Of a DNA stretch of 64,000 bases, positions 23,607 through 35,106 are shown in pieces. Source of the DNA: Oscarella lobularis (Eukaryota > Porifera > Homoscleromorpha > Homosclerophorida > Oscarellidae); the NCBI RefSeq assembly GCF_947507565.1, contig NC_089194.1, forward strand, positions 868,001-932,000. Reading direction: 5' to 3'. Below the pieces are notes generated by a model that saw only the letters and a program-made list of their open reading frames with translations, ran no database searches and was not told the DNA's origin. The position numbers and the translations under genes were made by a program. Within the stretch, counting starts at the first letter, position 1. Each line of letters begins with the position of its first letter.

Positions 23607-26600
23607 ATGGGGAATAGCGTTGACGGTTGTTATTATTCCTTTTGCTGCTCGACTATTCTAACGATTACGTGTATTTCTACTAGCCTTTCTTTCGGCTGTC
23701 GAAAAAGGAGATAAAGAAACCGTGTTTTCATATATTCTACGTTATCCGGAAAAGTGGAAGACAGCGAAAAGGGAGGTGCGACGAGTAGTGTCGAATGAGG
23801 AAGTCAAAACTTCGATTCTCTCACGGCGTATTTAGTTTGCAGGAGAAACTTGCCTTCATTTGGCACGTGACGCTGAAATGGCAAGATATTTGATTTCAGT
23901 TGGAGCAGAAATGGAAGCTAAATCGGTATTGATTTATTATCAATCACTAATCATGACCAAATGATTAATAGTTGCAAATGACGCCCTTTGTCTCAGCCGC
24001 TTCGGATGGAAATAGAGAAGTGATGGAAGTTTTAATTGAAAATGGATGCAATATTCATGCAAAGGGCCCTGTAAGTAAAACTGTCATTGGGGTTGTTACT
24101 AATGAGATGCTTGTAGTTGGGTGAAGCATTGGCATATGCGAGTCGGAATGGTCATTTGGGAATTGTTAAACAACTCATTGGATTGGGATTGAATTTCAAT
24201 GATAAATCTAATCCGGTATTGAATTTAACGTTTACGTCATGGCCACATCCACAAATATGAGCACCAGTTTTGATGAATAGAGTAGAACAGCATTGTTGCT
24301 ATGGTGATTACTTCCCGGATGTTAGAATGTGTCAAACAAAGTGAAGTATTGTGGGCGGGAAAATCAAATCAAATGGCTGTGGCTGTGGCTTCTATCCAAA
24401 GAACCAGACAATATTTCAATACAACCATTTTTAGTGGCACAACACTTCCCTTCATTTGGCATGTTGGGGGAATCACGTTGAAATTGCAGAATATTTGGTT
24501 TCAGTTGGGGCAGACATTGAAGCTGTCAATGGGGTATTGATTTATTAGCAATCTATAATTAGAACGAAATTCATTGGTAGCACGGAAGAACGCCGTTTTT
24601 GGAAGTCATTTGCTATGGAAAAGAAAGAGTGATGAATATTCTAATTGTAAAGGGATGCAATATTTATGCAAAGGACAAAGGGAGATACTACGAAAGACAG
24701 TTTAGCTTCTAATCTTTGAGTCATGTAGGAAAGTAGAGGAGCCATTCAAATTGGTGATTCTCGAAATCACGTTTCACTGAAAGAAAAACTCGTGAATATT
24801 TTCAGCGAACGAGAGGAAAGCATAGATGAGATTTTGTGACGTATTGATATGAGTTTTCCGTAGACAGCTTCTTCTACAGATAAAGCAATTAGAGCGGATA
24901 AAAAGGAGGAAACAATTCCACAACGTGAGGTAAATCTAGACATACGTCCTCATAGAATCAAACATTAAAATTATTACGTTGCACTCATACGCAATTGAGA
25001 GGTAGAGGAGTTGATTAAATTAATTCAATATCTTGGTAAGTGTGAAAGTGTGGGATATAGATAGAAGAAAGACTTTATATCGTTGTGCACGTCAAAAACG
25101 GACTCACAAACCAATTGATTGTCTCAAAACAGCAGTTGAGATTGTTGATCAATAAATTGTTAGCAGATAAATAGATCAGAAATGTGACCTAACGAAAAAA
25201 TGACACTCTAGTGTTCACACAGTTAGGAAACATTGTCAAGGTGCTGCTTATTCAAAGTCTAATAAGAAATATCGTTTTCTAGGCAAAAAGGACGACTTTG
25301 AGAGAAGATTTGAAGTCCCATCTTCCTCCACCCATCTTGCACTTGGAAAAGAAGACTCAAGACGCGTCTCAACAGGTCAGTACAATGACGTTTAATCTGA
25401 ATTAATATTTATAATTTATTAGCGTGTCGGTGAGCTGCAACGTCGTCTTGATAAGGCGGAAGAAGAGAGAAATGTTGCCTTTGCGGAGAAAGAAAGTCTC
25501 GCAGAGGTATATAGCTGTACTAAAGAGAATTTACATTACATTTTGTTAGCTCGTTCGTGATTTGCAAAAAGAAATTGACAGAACTCTTTCAGAACACGAA
25601 GAAAAAATGAGGAAAGTTCAAAAGGCGTGTCAGTATCTCCGTGAGCGATCTGCACGAGCAGAAACGGATATCAGTAAGATAGAAGGGTAGTTTGACTCAT
25701 AGACTATGATCTCTTATTAGGAAGGATGTCTGAACATTGCGCTCAACTGGAGCAGGAACGCGACGAGGCACGACTCGTTGCCCAAGAAGCGCAACGAAAT
25801 TTGAGCCAATACGAAAACGTGCATCAAATTTCCTCCACCGACATTGCCATAAGTGACGTCAAACTCGGCGGAGGATCGTACGGAGGTAAGTAGAACGATC
25901 TCCAATTTGACTAAGAGTTTATTTTCAATATAAGACGTTCGTGTGGGTCGTTGGCGCGGCTGCAACGTCGCCGTCAAAACGTTCTTCGACTTTCTTCGCG
26001 TCGACGTTTATCGTCGTCGATTGGAACAAGAAATCTCAATCTGCAGTCAAGTTCATCATCCCAACGTCGTCTCTTTGCTCGGCGTCATCACTCAAGATGA
26101 CATTCCACTGAGAATTGTATCAGAGCTTCTCGAAGCATCTCTATCTGATGTCATTGTCGCTGGCGGACGTCTATCTCTGAGAGAGTACGTCGACGTCGCA
26201 ATGGGCTGTGCGTCTGGAATCTGCTATCTTCACGGACTCGGCATTCTTCACGGAGACATTCGATCGACGAATGTCGTCGTCACATCTCTCATGGAAGCGA
26301 AAATCTGCGATTTGGGAGCGGCTCGTTTTTCTGAAGCCTCCAGTCTCTCAGCTGGGCTGATGAGTCCGGATTATATTGCTCCGGAAAGACTCGAGCCTGG
26401 TCAGCACAACACGAAAATGGCTGACGTCTATAGTCTCGGTGTGACGTTCATTGAATTGATGACGGGAGAGAAACCTGCACCAAGAAAGAGAATGGCGCAG
26501 GGAACAAGTGTTCGCCATCCTATCATAAAGCGTCTTGGCCTAGCAATGGTCGATCTCAATCGTGCAAAGAGGCCTTCAGCAGCGGACTGTTTGGCCAGAT

Positions 26601-26716
26601 TAGAAGTCATCCAGGAATCTGACGAGGATTACAAGAGTTGCCCAGCGAAAAGAATGGTCAAAGGTAAGAAGCATGGGGGAGAGAAAGTGGAGCTAGTGGG
26701 TGAGCCATGGAACTAG
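23607..26716 (+). CDS. Array unit 3: ankyrin / coiled-coil / TKL-like kinase gene
   Basis: First exon 23607-23625 encodes MGNSVD, a glycine at position 2 that could allow N-myristoylation; units 2 and 4 have MANS. Ankyrin exons: 23684-23774, 23836-23925 (GETCLHLARDAEMARYLISV), 23972-24070, 24117-24215, 24435-24533, and one starting at 24581. The donor of that last exon is changed from GTGAGA to GGGAGA, which should disturb splicing. Only three coiled-coil exons remain before the kinase (25424-25506, 25550-25674, 25723-25887). Kinase exon 25936-26716 is open: VAVKTFFDFLRVDVYRRRLE, HGDIRSTNVVV, ICDLGAARF, DYIAPERLEPG. It ends ...VGEPWN, TAG. Role as for unit 2. The lost donor and the conserved TGA exon make the full-length product of this copy less certain. 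Confidence 0.7.
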
Positions 26717-26865
26717 ACATGATGTCCTTGATACTATTTTATCATTCGTTGTTTATTTTTATACTCGTCTTTTTTTATGGACATTTTTGATTTTCTTTTT
26801 GTTTTCATATTTTTCTGCATACATATTTTGTTCTTATACGGGCTGTACTGTTCATATTAACTGTT

Positions 26866-29191
26866 ATGTCCTTTTTGACCAAGAGACTTAGTTTTACGAG
26901 TGAACTAAAGTATCTGAGTCTCGAGGACGGAAAGAATAGTCATTCGGAAGAGCAGGGAATTTTGTCGGGGCCCCGCAGGAGGTCTCGAGCACGACTTGGC
27001 GGTCTTGGATCAGCTAAACGATTTAATCCAACGACACGAAATGGACGCAGCGAATCTACCTAACGTAGAAGAAGCCGAAACAAAAGGTAAAACAGCAGAA
27101 AAAGCCCCAAAACTACAGCAACCCAGCTGCGCAAAAAAATTTACGCAGTCTCCTTCTAGGCGACGCAAGTTCGCCGAGAAAACGCGCACGACGTCAGGGC
27201 GTCGTAACGCGACCCAAACTCGCGTGCCTAGGCGAACGCGAAGCGGCGGCGGCACTCCCGCGCGACGACGAACATCGAACGCTTCGCACGAACGCGCACC
27301 CGTGCGCAGATTCGTCGAACGCAAAAATCGTCGTCGACGTTCATCCGAACGGCGGCGCAAAAATCCTCCACGTCTACTACGACGATTTATCGCCGAACGA
27401 AATCGAATCGACAACGGACGAATTCTTTCGAATTCTCTTCGCCGAAGAAAAATCGTCGAAATTCGCCGATTACGTAATGGGCGTGGTTCACAACGCATCG
27501 ACTCACGTTCCCGAACTCGTATCCTATTTTCGCCACGCCCACGCGGACGTCAACATCCGCGTTCAAAGTATGACGTCAAAAACGCTCGTCGAATCGAAGC
27601 GCATGCGCGAGTTCGCGGCGGTCGTCGAGGAAACGTACGCGGCGAGAACGTATCGCGGGGGCGCGCTAAACGAGTTCAGTCTCATTGGGAAAGTGAGCGA
27701 AGAGATGGGCGGCTATTTTCCTGACATCATTCGAATGTTGGAAGCGAGTCCCTTTTTGAGACGCGTTCTTCCCTGGGGGCCCCTTAGTGCGCTTAAGTTG
27801 GAGCGTCCGGAGGAGAGCGACGATGGGCCGATTATGTGGGCGAGACCCGGGGAGCAGATGTTGCCGCCTGGGAGCGAGGAATCGGCGAAGAAACGCGGAC
27901 GGTTTGTTCTGAGTAATTATTTTAGTATTTATCTATTTTGATTTTCTTAGGGTTGGGAGAAGTGAAGTGCAGAGTCTGAGTTGGCGTCTGCGCGCGTCTC
28001 AGCCGCGCGAAATCCTGTTCGAAGATCGGACGCCTTGTCACGCCGATCACGTGGGACACGGACCGGAACGATGCACGACAGCGGCCGTTGGTTTATTAAA
28101 AGCAATATATACGGAAGACAGGTAGAGAGAAAGGGAAAGGGTCTCATTCACCTAGAGAGATTTCTCCTTAGAGATTTTCCCCTTGATTATTGATTTTTTT
28201 TGATTTTTTAATTGAGGGTTTTAGGCTCTTCATCATTCGACTACCGTGAGCTCTGTTATGGGCTTAGTCCTCGCCATAGGGAACCATATGAATGCTGGGA
28301 ATTCACGTGGAATGGCCGAAGCGTTTGCTTTGGATATTATACCCAAGCTAAAGAACGTCAAAACGAAAGACAACTCGTCCAATCTTCTTCAATATGTTGT
28401 ATCCGTTTACGTGAGAAAATATGATAAGGTAATAACTCTTGATGATTTTTCAATGTTTATATTATTAATTCATTTTTAATTAATTAAGGATGCCGGGACT
28501 TCGGCGGCGAGATGTCCACTTCCGGATCCAGCTGACGTCGTCGATGCGTCGAACTTGAATTTCGAGGAAATGGAAGGCGATATCAATAACATAAACAAGC
28601 AACTTGAAGGTAAATAAATAAATAAATAAATATAGTCTCTGTACACGTGACCTTAATTTTCTTTCGTTTTAGATGTAGAAAAGAAGGCAACTGAAGTGTT
28701 TCTCACTTCGCCACCCGATCTTCTCCAACCCTTCAAATCAACAATGGAAGAATTCCTTGGCTGGGCGCGCAAAACGATTCAAAACCAATTTGACTTTCTC
28801 TCTGATTGCAAGCGTCGTTTCGCCGCTCTCGTCGACTACTACTGTTACCGTGGCAACGGCGGCAACGGCGGCGTCGTTTCTCCGTCGGAATTCTTCGAAC
28901 TTTGGACGGAAATGTGCAGCGATTTCGTGGAAAGTCGAACAGCAAATGGTTGCCAAGAGAATTTACGAGAAGAAGAAAGGAACGTTGAAGAAATTGAAGA
29001 AGAGTAGCTTGGAAAGGGTGAACGTGAAGAAATCGTCGTCGTCGTCTTCGGCTCTGAAGAAGATGCCGACGAGTCTGGGACCGTTTTCGATCATGAAACG
29101 ACGATCTACGGACGATTTTCAAAAGGTTCGCGATACTACTACGGATTATGAGAAATTAGTGAGCGTACTGATGGATCCGGATTCGACGTAG
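26866..29191 (+). CDS. Array unit 3: RSBN1/KDM9-like half-domain fused to formin FH2 C-terminal half (best-preserved copy)
   Basis: ATG at 26866 (MSFLTKRLSFTSELKYLS). The long exon (to about 27905) encodes an open RSBN1-type segment: VDVHPNGGAKILHVYYDDLS, KFADYVMGVVHNASTHVPEL, GGALNEFSLIGKVSEEMGGY, RRVLPWGPLSALKLERPEES and DDGPIMWARPGEQM. Exon 27952-28121 adds PREILFEDRTP, CHADHVGHGPERCTTAAVGL. RSBN1/KDM9 proteins are nuclear JmjC-related demethylases, and this is roughly their N-terminal core half; the rest of the fold is missing. Instead, exons 28225-28428 (VLAIGNHMNAGNSRGMAEAF), 28489-28609 and 28673 onward encode the distal FH2 domain of an FMN-type formin (actin nucleator). An 8 nt deletion near 28926 (DF-VESRT where unit 2 has DFKEAWKVE) shifts the frame and gives a stop at 29007; the old frame runs on to 29191. 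Splice phases fit across all junctions. Confidence 0.65.
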
Positions 29192-29364
29192 TGAGGTGCA
29201 TGTACAAAATTGATATTATTATTTGAGTATTTGGCTCAATCTATCTCTCTTATACATGGTCACTGGGTTCGCTTCAAAATTCTATGACCCACGACATTGT
29301 ACGGGACTTGGTTTCACTGCGCATCCTCCAAGTCCTTCGTTCTCTCTGTTGGAATTCTCTCACA

Positions 29365-32300
29365 ATGGCGAATAGTGAACGCGGTTGTTGTTATTCCTTT
29401 TCCTGCTCGACTATTCTAGCGATTACGTGTGTTTCTACTAGCCTTTCTTTCGGCTGTCGAAGAAGGAGATAAAGAAACCGTGTCTTCATATATTCGACGT
29501 TATCCGGAAAAGTGGAAGACAGCGAAAAAGGGGGTGCGACGAGTAGTGTCAAATGAGAAAGTCGAAAGTTCGATTCTCTCACGGCGTATTTAGATTGGAA
29601 GAGAAACTTGCCTTCATTTGGAACGTGACGCTGAAATGGCAAGATATTTGGTTTCCGCTGGAGCAGACATGGAAGCTCGCGCTATTTCGGTATTGATTTA
29701 TTATCAATCACTAATCATGACCAAATGATTTTACTAGTGGAATATACCGCCCTTTCATTCAGCCGCTCAGTATGGAAATAGAGAAGTGATGGAAGTTTTA
29801 ATTGAAAGTGGATGCAATATTCATGCAGAGGGCCCTGTAAGTAAAACTGTTATTGGGGTTGTTGCTAATGAGATGCTTGTACTGTAGCATGGTGAAGCAT
29901 TGGCATATGCTAGTCGGAAGGGTCATTTAGGAATTGTTAAACGACTCATTGGATTGGGATTGGATGTCAATCATAAATCTAATAAGGTATTCAATTTAAC
30001 GTTTAAGTCATGGCCACATCCACAAATATGAGCGCCAGTTTTGATGAATAGAGTAGAACCGCATTATTGCTATGGTGATTACTTCCCGGATGTTAAACTG
30101 TGTCAAACAAAGTGAAGTATTGTGGGCGGGGAAATCAAAATCAAATCGCTGTGGCTGTGGCTTCCTTCCAAAGAACCAAACAATATTTCAATGCAACCAT
30201 TTTTAGAATGGCCAAACTTCCCTTCGTTGGGCATGTTGGGGGAATTGCGCTAAAATTGCAGAATATTTGGTTTCAGTTGGGGCAGATTTTGAAGCTGTCA
30301 ATGGAGTATTGATTTATTAGCAATCTCTAATTATAAATATGTTTATTGATAGTTCGGAAGAACTCCGTTTTTGGAAGCCCTTTACGAGGGAAATGAAAGA
30401 GTGATGATCATTCTAATTGTAAAGGGATGCAATACTTATGCAAAGGACTACGTATGTGAGATACTACGAAAGACAGTTTAGCTTCTAAACTTTGAGTGAT
30501 ATATGTAGAAAAATAGAGGAGCCATTCAAATTGTTGATTCTCGAAATCACGTGACACTGAAAGAAAAACTCGTGAATATTTTCAGCGAACGAGAGGAAAG
30601 CAAAGATGATATTTTGTGACGTATTGATATGAGTTTTCCGTAGGCAGCTTCTTCTACAGATAAAGCAATTAGAGCAGATAAAAAGGAGGAAACAATTCCA
30701 CAACGTGAGGTAAATCTAGGCATACGTCCTCATAGAATCAAACATTAAAATTATTACGTTGCACTCGAGAGGTAGAGGAATTGAATAAATTTATTTGATG
30801 TCTTGGTAAGTGTCAAACTGTGGGATATAGATAGAAGAAAGACTTTATATCGTTGTGAACGTCAAAAACGGACTCACAAACCAATTGATTGTCTCGAAAC
30901 AGCAGTTGAGATTATTGATCAATTAATTGTTAGCAGATAAGTACATCAGAAATGTGACATAACGAAGAAATTACATTCTAAATTTAGTGCTCACACAGTT
31001 AAAAAACATTAGTCATCAAAGGTGCTGCTTATTCAAAGTGTAATAAGAATGATTGTTTTCTAGGCAGAAAAGACGAATTTGAGACAAGATTTAAAGTCCC
31101 ATCTTCCCCCACCCATCTTGCACCCATTTGTCTTGGAAAAGAGGACTCAAGACGCGTCTCAGCCGGTCAGTACAATGATATTTATTCTGAATTAATGTTT
31201 AAAATTTATTAGCGTGTTGGTGAGCGGCAACGTCGCCTTGATAAGGCGGAAGAAGAGAGAAATGTTGCCTGTGCGGAGAAAGAAAGTCTCGCAGAGGTAT
31301 ATAGCTGTACTAAAGTGAATTATTTTATGCATTTCTTTAGCTCGTACAAGAGCTACAGAGTCGCCTTGATAAGTCTGAAAAAGAGAGAAATACTGCTTGT
31401 ACGGAGAAAGAAAGTCTCGCTGAAGATCTCCGCTCGTCTCAACAGGTAAATAGCTGTGCTAATGAGTTAGACAGTGAATTAATTATTCTGTGTACTTCTG
31501 TAGCTCGTACAAGAGCTACAACGTCGTCTTGATAAGTCTGAAAAAGAGAGGAACACTGCTTGTACGGAGAAGGAAAGTCTCGCTGAAGATCTCCTCGCGT
31601 CTCAGCAGGTAAATAGCTGTGTTAGTCTGAGATAGTTATTTATTTTGTATTTGCCTTAGCTCGTAGAAGAGCTGCTACGTCGCTTAAAAGAGGACAACGC
31701 TTCTGCTCGAGCAACAGAAGGAAATCTCACTGAGAATCTTCACTCGTCTCAACAGGTTAATTGGTGGGATTAATGCTAATAATAAAGTGATTCTATGTTA
31801 CGTTGGATTAGCGCGTTCGCGATCTGCAAATAGAAAAAAACACGATTCTTTCAGAACACGAAGAAACAATGAGAGAAGTTCAAAAGGCGAGTCAGGACCT
31901 CCGTGAGCGATCTGCTCAAGCAGAAACTGATCTCAGTAAGAGATAGTAGAAGGCTAGTGTGACTCATAGACTGTGATCTCTTATTAGGAAGGATGTCTGA
32001 ACATTGCGCTCAACTGGAGCAGGAACGCGACGAGGCAAGACTCGTTGCTCAAGAAGCGCAACGAAATTTGAGCCAATACGAAAACGTGTATCAAATTTCC
32101 TCCGCCGACATTGACATAAGTGACGTCAAACTCGGCGGGGGATCGTACGGAGGTAATTAATAAGTAAGATGGTCTTCTATTTGACTAATTGTTTGTTTAT
32201 TTTCAATATAAGACGTTCGTGTGGGTCGTTGGCGCGGCTGCAACGTCGCCGTCAAAACGTTCTACGAGTTTCTTCGCATTGACGAATATCTTCGTCGATT

Positions 32301-32994
32301 GGAACAAGAAATCTCAATGTGCAGTCAAGTTCATCATCCCAACGTCCTCTCTTTGCTCGGCGTCATCACCCAAGACGATATTCCACTGAGAATCATATCA
32401 GAGCTTCTCAAAGCATCTCTCTCTGATATCATTGCCGCAGCTGGCGGACGTCTATGTCTGAGAGAGCAAGTCGACGTCGCAATGGGCTGTTCGTCTGGAA
32501 TCTGCTATCTTCACGGACTCGGCATTCTTCACGGAGGCATTCGATCGACGAACATCGTCGTCACATCTCTCATGGAAGCGAAAATCTTCGATTTGGGAGC
32601 GGCTCGTTTTTCTGAAGTCTCCAGTCTCTCAGCTGGGCCAATGAGTGCTGATTAAATCGCTCCGGAAAGGCTCGAACCGGGCGAGCACAACACGAAAATG
32701 GCTGACGTTTATATTCTCGGTGTGACGTTCATCGAATTGATGACGGGAGAGAGACCAGCACCAAAAAAGAGAATGGCGCAGGGAACAAGTGTTCGCCATC
32801 CTATCATAAAGCGTCTTGGCCTAGCAATGGTCGATCTCAATCGTTCAAAGAGGCCATCAGCGGCAGACTGTTTGGCCAGATTGGAAGTCATTCAGGAATC
32901 TGACGAGGAATACAAGAGTTGCCCAGCGAAAAGAATGGTCAAAGGTAAGATGCATGGGGGAGAGAAAGTGGAGCTTGTCAGTGAGCCTTTTTGA
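29365..32994 (+). pseudogene. Array unit 4: ankyrin / coiled-coil / kinase copy with inactivated kinase
   Basis: First exon at 29365 (MANSER) and the ankyrin exons resemble the other units. The coiled-coil part is the longest: an 84 nt exon from 31214, two 105 nt exons (31342-31446, 31504-31608: LVQELQ..RLDKSEKERNTA), a 96 nt exon from 31660 and two more before the kinase. The kinase exon starts at 32213. The catalytic loop reads HGGIRSTN: the catalytic Asp is replaced by Gly. The stop TAA at 32653-32655 (TAC to TAA in MSADY) cuts the protein before APE; the frame stays open beyond it to 32994. About 190 nt between kinase end and the RSBN1-like start are deleted, so the two ORFs nearly touch. 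Non-catalytic at best. Confidence 0.8.
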
Positions 32995-33870
32995 CCAAGA
33001 GACTTAGTTTTACGAGTGAACTAAGGTATCTGAGTCTCGAGGACGGAAAGAATAGTCATTCGGAAGAGCAATTAAGAACCTCAGGGAATTTCGTCGGGGC
33101 CCCGCAGGAGGTCTCGAGCACGACTTGGCGGTCTTCGAACGTGGATCAGCTAAACGATTTAATCCAACGAAAAGATGGACACAACGAATGTACCTAACGT
33201 AAAAGAAACCGAAACAAATGGTAAAACAGACCCCAAAACTAGCAACACAGCTGCGCTAAAAATTTACGCAGTCTCCTTCTAGGCGACGCAAGTTCGCCGA
33301 GAAAACGCGCACGACGTCAGGGCGTCGTGAGTGACTCGTAACGCGACCCAAACTCGCGTGCCTAGGCGAACGCGGAGCTGCGGCACTCCCGCGCGACGAA
33401 CATCGAACGCTTCACACGAACCCGTGCGCACATTCGTAAAACGCAAAAATCGTCGTCCACTTTCATCCGAACGGCGGCGCAAAAATCCTCCACGTCTACT
33501 ACGACGATTTACCGCCGAACGAAATCGAATCGACAACAGACAAATTCTTTCGAATTCTCTTCGCCGAAAAATCGTCGAAATTCGCCGATTACGTAATGGG
33601 CGTGGTTCACAACGCTTCGACTCACGTTCCCGAACTCATATCCTATTTTCGCCACGCCCACGCGGACATCAACATCCGCGTTCAAAGTATGACGTCCAAA
33701 ACGCTCGTCGAATCGAAACGCATGCGCGAGTTTGCGGCGGTCGTCGAGGAAACGTACACAGTGAGTGGGAACGTATCGCGGGGGCGCGCTAAACGAGTTT
33801 AGCTAGGAAAGTGAGCGAAGAGATGGGCGGCTATTTTCCTGAAGTCATTAGAATGTTGGAAGCGTTCTTC
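32991..33870 (+). pseudogene. Array unit 4: RSBN1/KDM9-like remnant without FH2
   Basis: Starts in LTKRLSFTSELRYLSLEDG; the ATGTCC start of units 1 and 3 was lost with the upstream deletion. Frame breaks occur near 33240 (missing bases) and 33330 (insertion TGAGTGACTCG). A stretch from 33590 still reads YVMGVVHNASTHVPELISYF when taken alone. Homology to the other units stops at about 33870 in GGCTATTTTCCTGAAGTC...ATGTTGGAAGCG, followed by unrelated sequence. No FH2 exons follow. This is the 3' edge of the array. Confidence 0.75.
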
Positions 33871-33989
33871 CTTAGTTAGATGGAATGGGGAAGTGAAGCG
33901 AGACCGCGATCATGATTTTTCCGCCGCCGTTCGTTCCGTGATAGACCTAGTGTGGTGATCGCTCTCTCGCCGAAACGATCTGTCAGTGG

Positions 33990-34031
33990 AAAAATGACCC
34001 CCCAAAAAATACGTCCGGGGGGGTCATTTTT
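33990..34031. repeat. Perfect 14 bp hairpin
   Basis: AAAAATGACCCCCC (33990-34003) and GGGGGGTCATTTTT (34018-34031) pair perfectly around a 14 nt loop. The site lies just past the array's 3' edge. Right after it (about 34080-34120) a short GGCTACGCCCGCC unit is tandemly repeated. No coding sequence is evident from 33880 to 34330. Confidence 0.7.
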
Positions 34032-34756
34032 CTACTCTGGAAAAGGAGTCCGCTGCCATAACGAATGACCCGCCGGTAACGTACGCCCGCTGGCTACGCC
34101 CGCCGGCTACGCCCGCCGATCATTTGTTTCTTTTCGGCGTCGAGAGACGTCGATCGTTGCTTTGTCATCCAAGACTTGAAGTAGCAGGCGCAGCATTAGA
34201 TGGAGTCGGCTGAGTGGGAGTTAGGCGTGAGCGCACGCGCATGCACTACCGTTGACCGCGTGCGCACCCTCCCTCTCGAGTACAGCCATGGCTAGCAAAC
34301 AAAACAGCAGCGACAACTGAACCGCGACTGCGATGGTACTAAACAGCCGTAGACTATATATATCAGGATTAGCTAGGTCCATTTCTGCAAACCGTCTTCA
34401 GAAACCCCATCTGCGTCGACTGTACTTGTTAGCAACGTTTTTGTACTTGACGGAGGGTAAATACCCTTCTAAAACAACGAAAGATCAAAAGCGACAGGTA
34501 CGGGGGCAGGGGGCGGGGGCGGGGAGGGTCAAAATTTTCATGACAGATCGATCGCGCTCTCCTCCGCGTCCGTGTCACGGTTTTCTCCAACGGATGTTTT
34601 AGGCAAGAAATTTCTTATATAACACCTTCCTTAGACTTCCAATTCAGGAGAATGAAATCCTACTCTGACTGGCGGAAGATTGACGTACACGTACAATGTG
34701 GATCTTTCTCTTGCTGTCAGCCGAGAGAAAGAGCATGCAACCGAGGCAAGTTCCTC

Positions 34757-34911
34757 GCGAGAGGCCTTTGGCAGTGGAAATTCTTCTCCGACTTCAAGAC
34801 GTTCAGAAATCTGACGAAGAATACAAAAGATATGCCAGGCCAAATTAAAGAATGGGCAAAGGTAAGATGCACGGTGGCAAAGTGACTTTAGTGAACGAGC
34901 CATGGATCTAA
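34757..34911 (+). pseudogene. Relic of a fifth kinase copy (C-terminal tail)
   Basis: Reading from 34757, the sequence matches the kinase C-terminus of the array: RPLAVEILLRLQDVQKSDEE, then YKRYARPN, a stop, GKGKMHGGKVTLVNEPWI, stop. The array kinases read RPSAGDCLARLEGIQKSDEE and KGKMHGGEKVELVGEPWN at this place. One in-frame stop (TAA) and strong divergence show an older, dead copy. No kinase core or coiled coil is found upstream. Confidence 0.75.
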
Positions 34912-35106
34912 CTATCCTTGAGAATTTTGGATACGCATCTTTTATTGCAACGATTTTAATTGTATGCGCTGTTATATAATACGATCCCTGATACGATTAT
35001 ACCTATGCCTAAATTTGTACAATATTTATATTCCTGAGCAACCAGTACTCTGGTAAGTTTACATTCTCTATGCAGGTAATCTGAAGCCCGAGGCTATATA
35101 AGATAA

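Larger units (their letters stand above)
12530..33870 (+). repeat. Tandem array, nearly four copies of a ~5.75 kb ANK-CC-kinase / RSBN1-FH2 unit
   Basis: The same ankyrin exon (VLIENGCNIHAEG) recurs near 12545, 18340, 24040 and 29805, a spacing of 5.7-5.8 kb. The whole content between these points repeats in the same order and strand: ankyrin exons, a ~330 bp low-coding intron, coiled-coil exons, the kinase exon, an RSBN1/KDM9-like exon pair and FH2 exons. Unit 1 lacks its 5' ankyrin exons (replaced by a tyrosine-kinase fragment); unit 4 lacks the FH2 part. Copies differ by many substitutions and small indels in introns but the kinase exons stay close, so the array is recent or partly homogenised. 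Unequal crossing-over is the simplest origin. Confidence 0.9.

Noticed and set aside
34333-34602. 89-residue open frame downstream of the array
   Set aside because: No recognised domain, no paralogue in frame, overlaps a partly duplicated non-coding segment.
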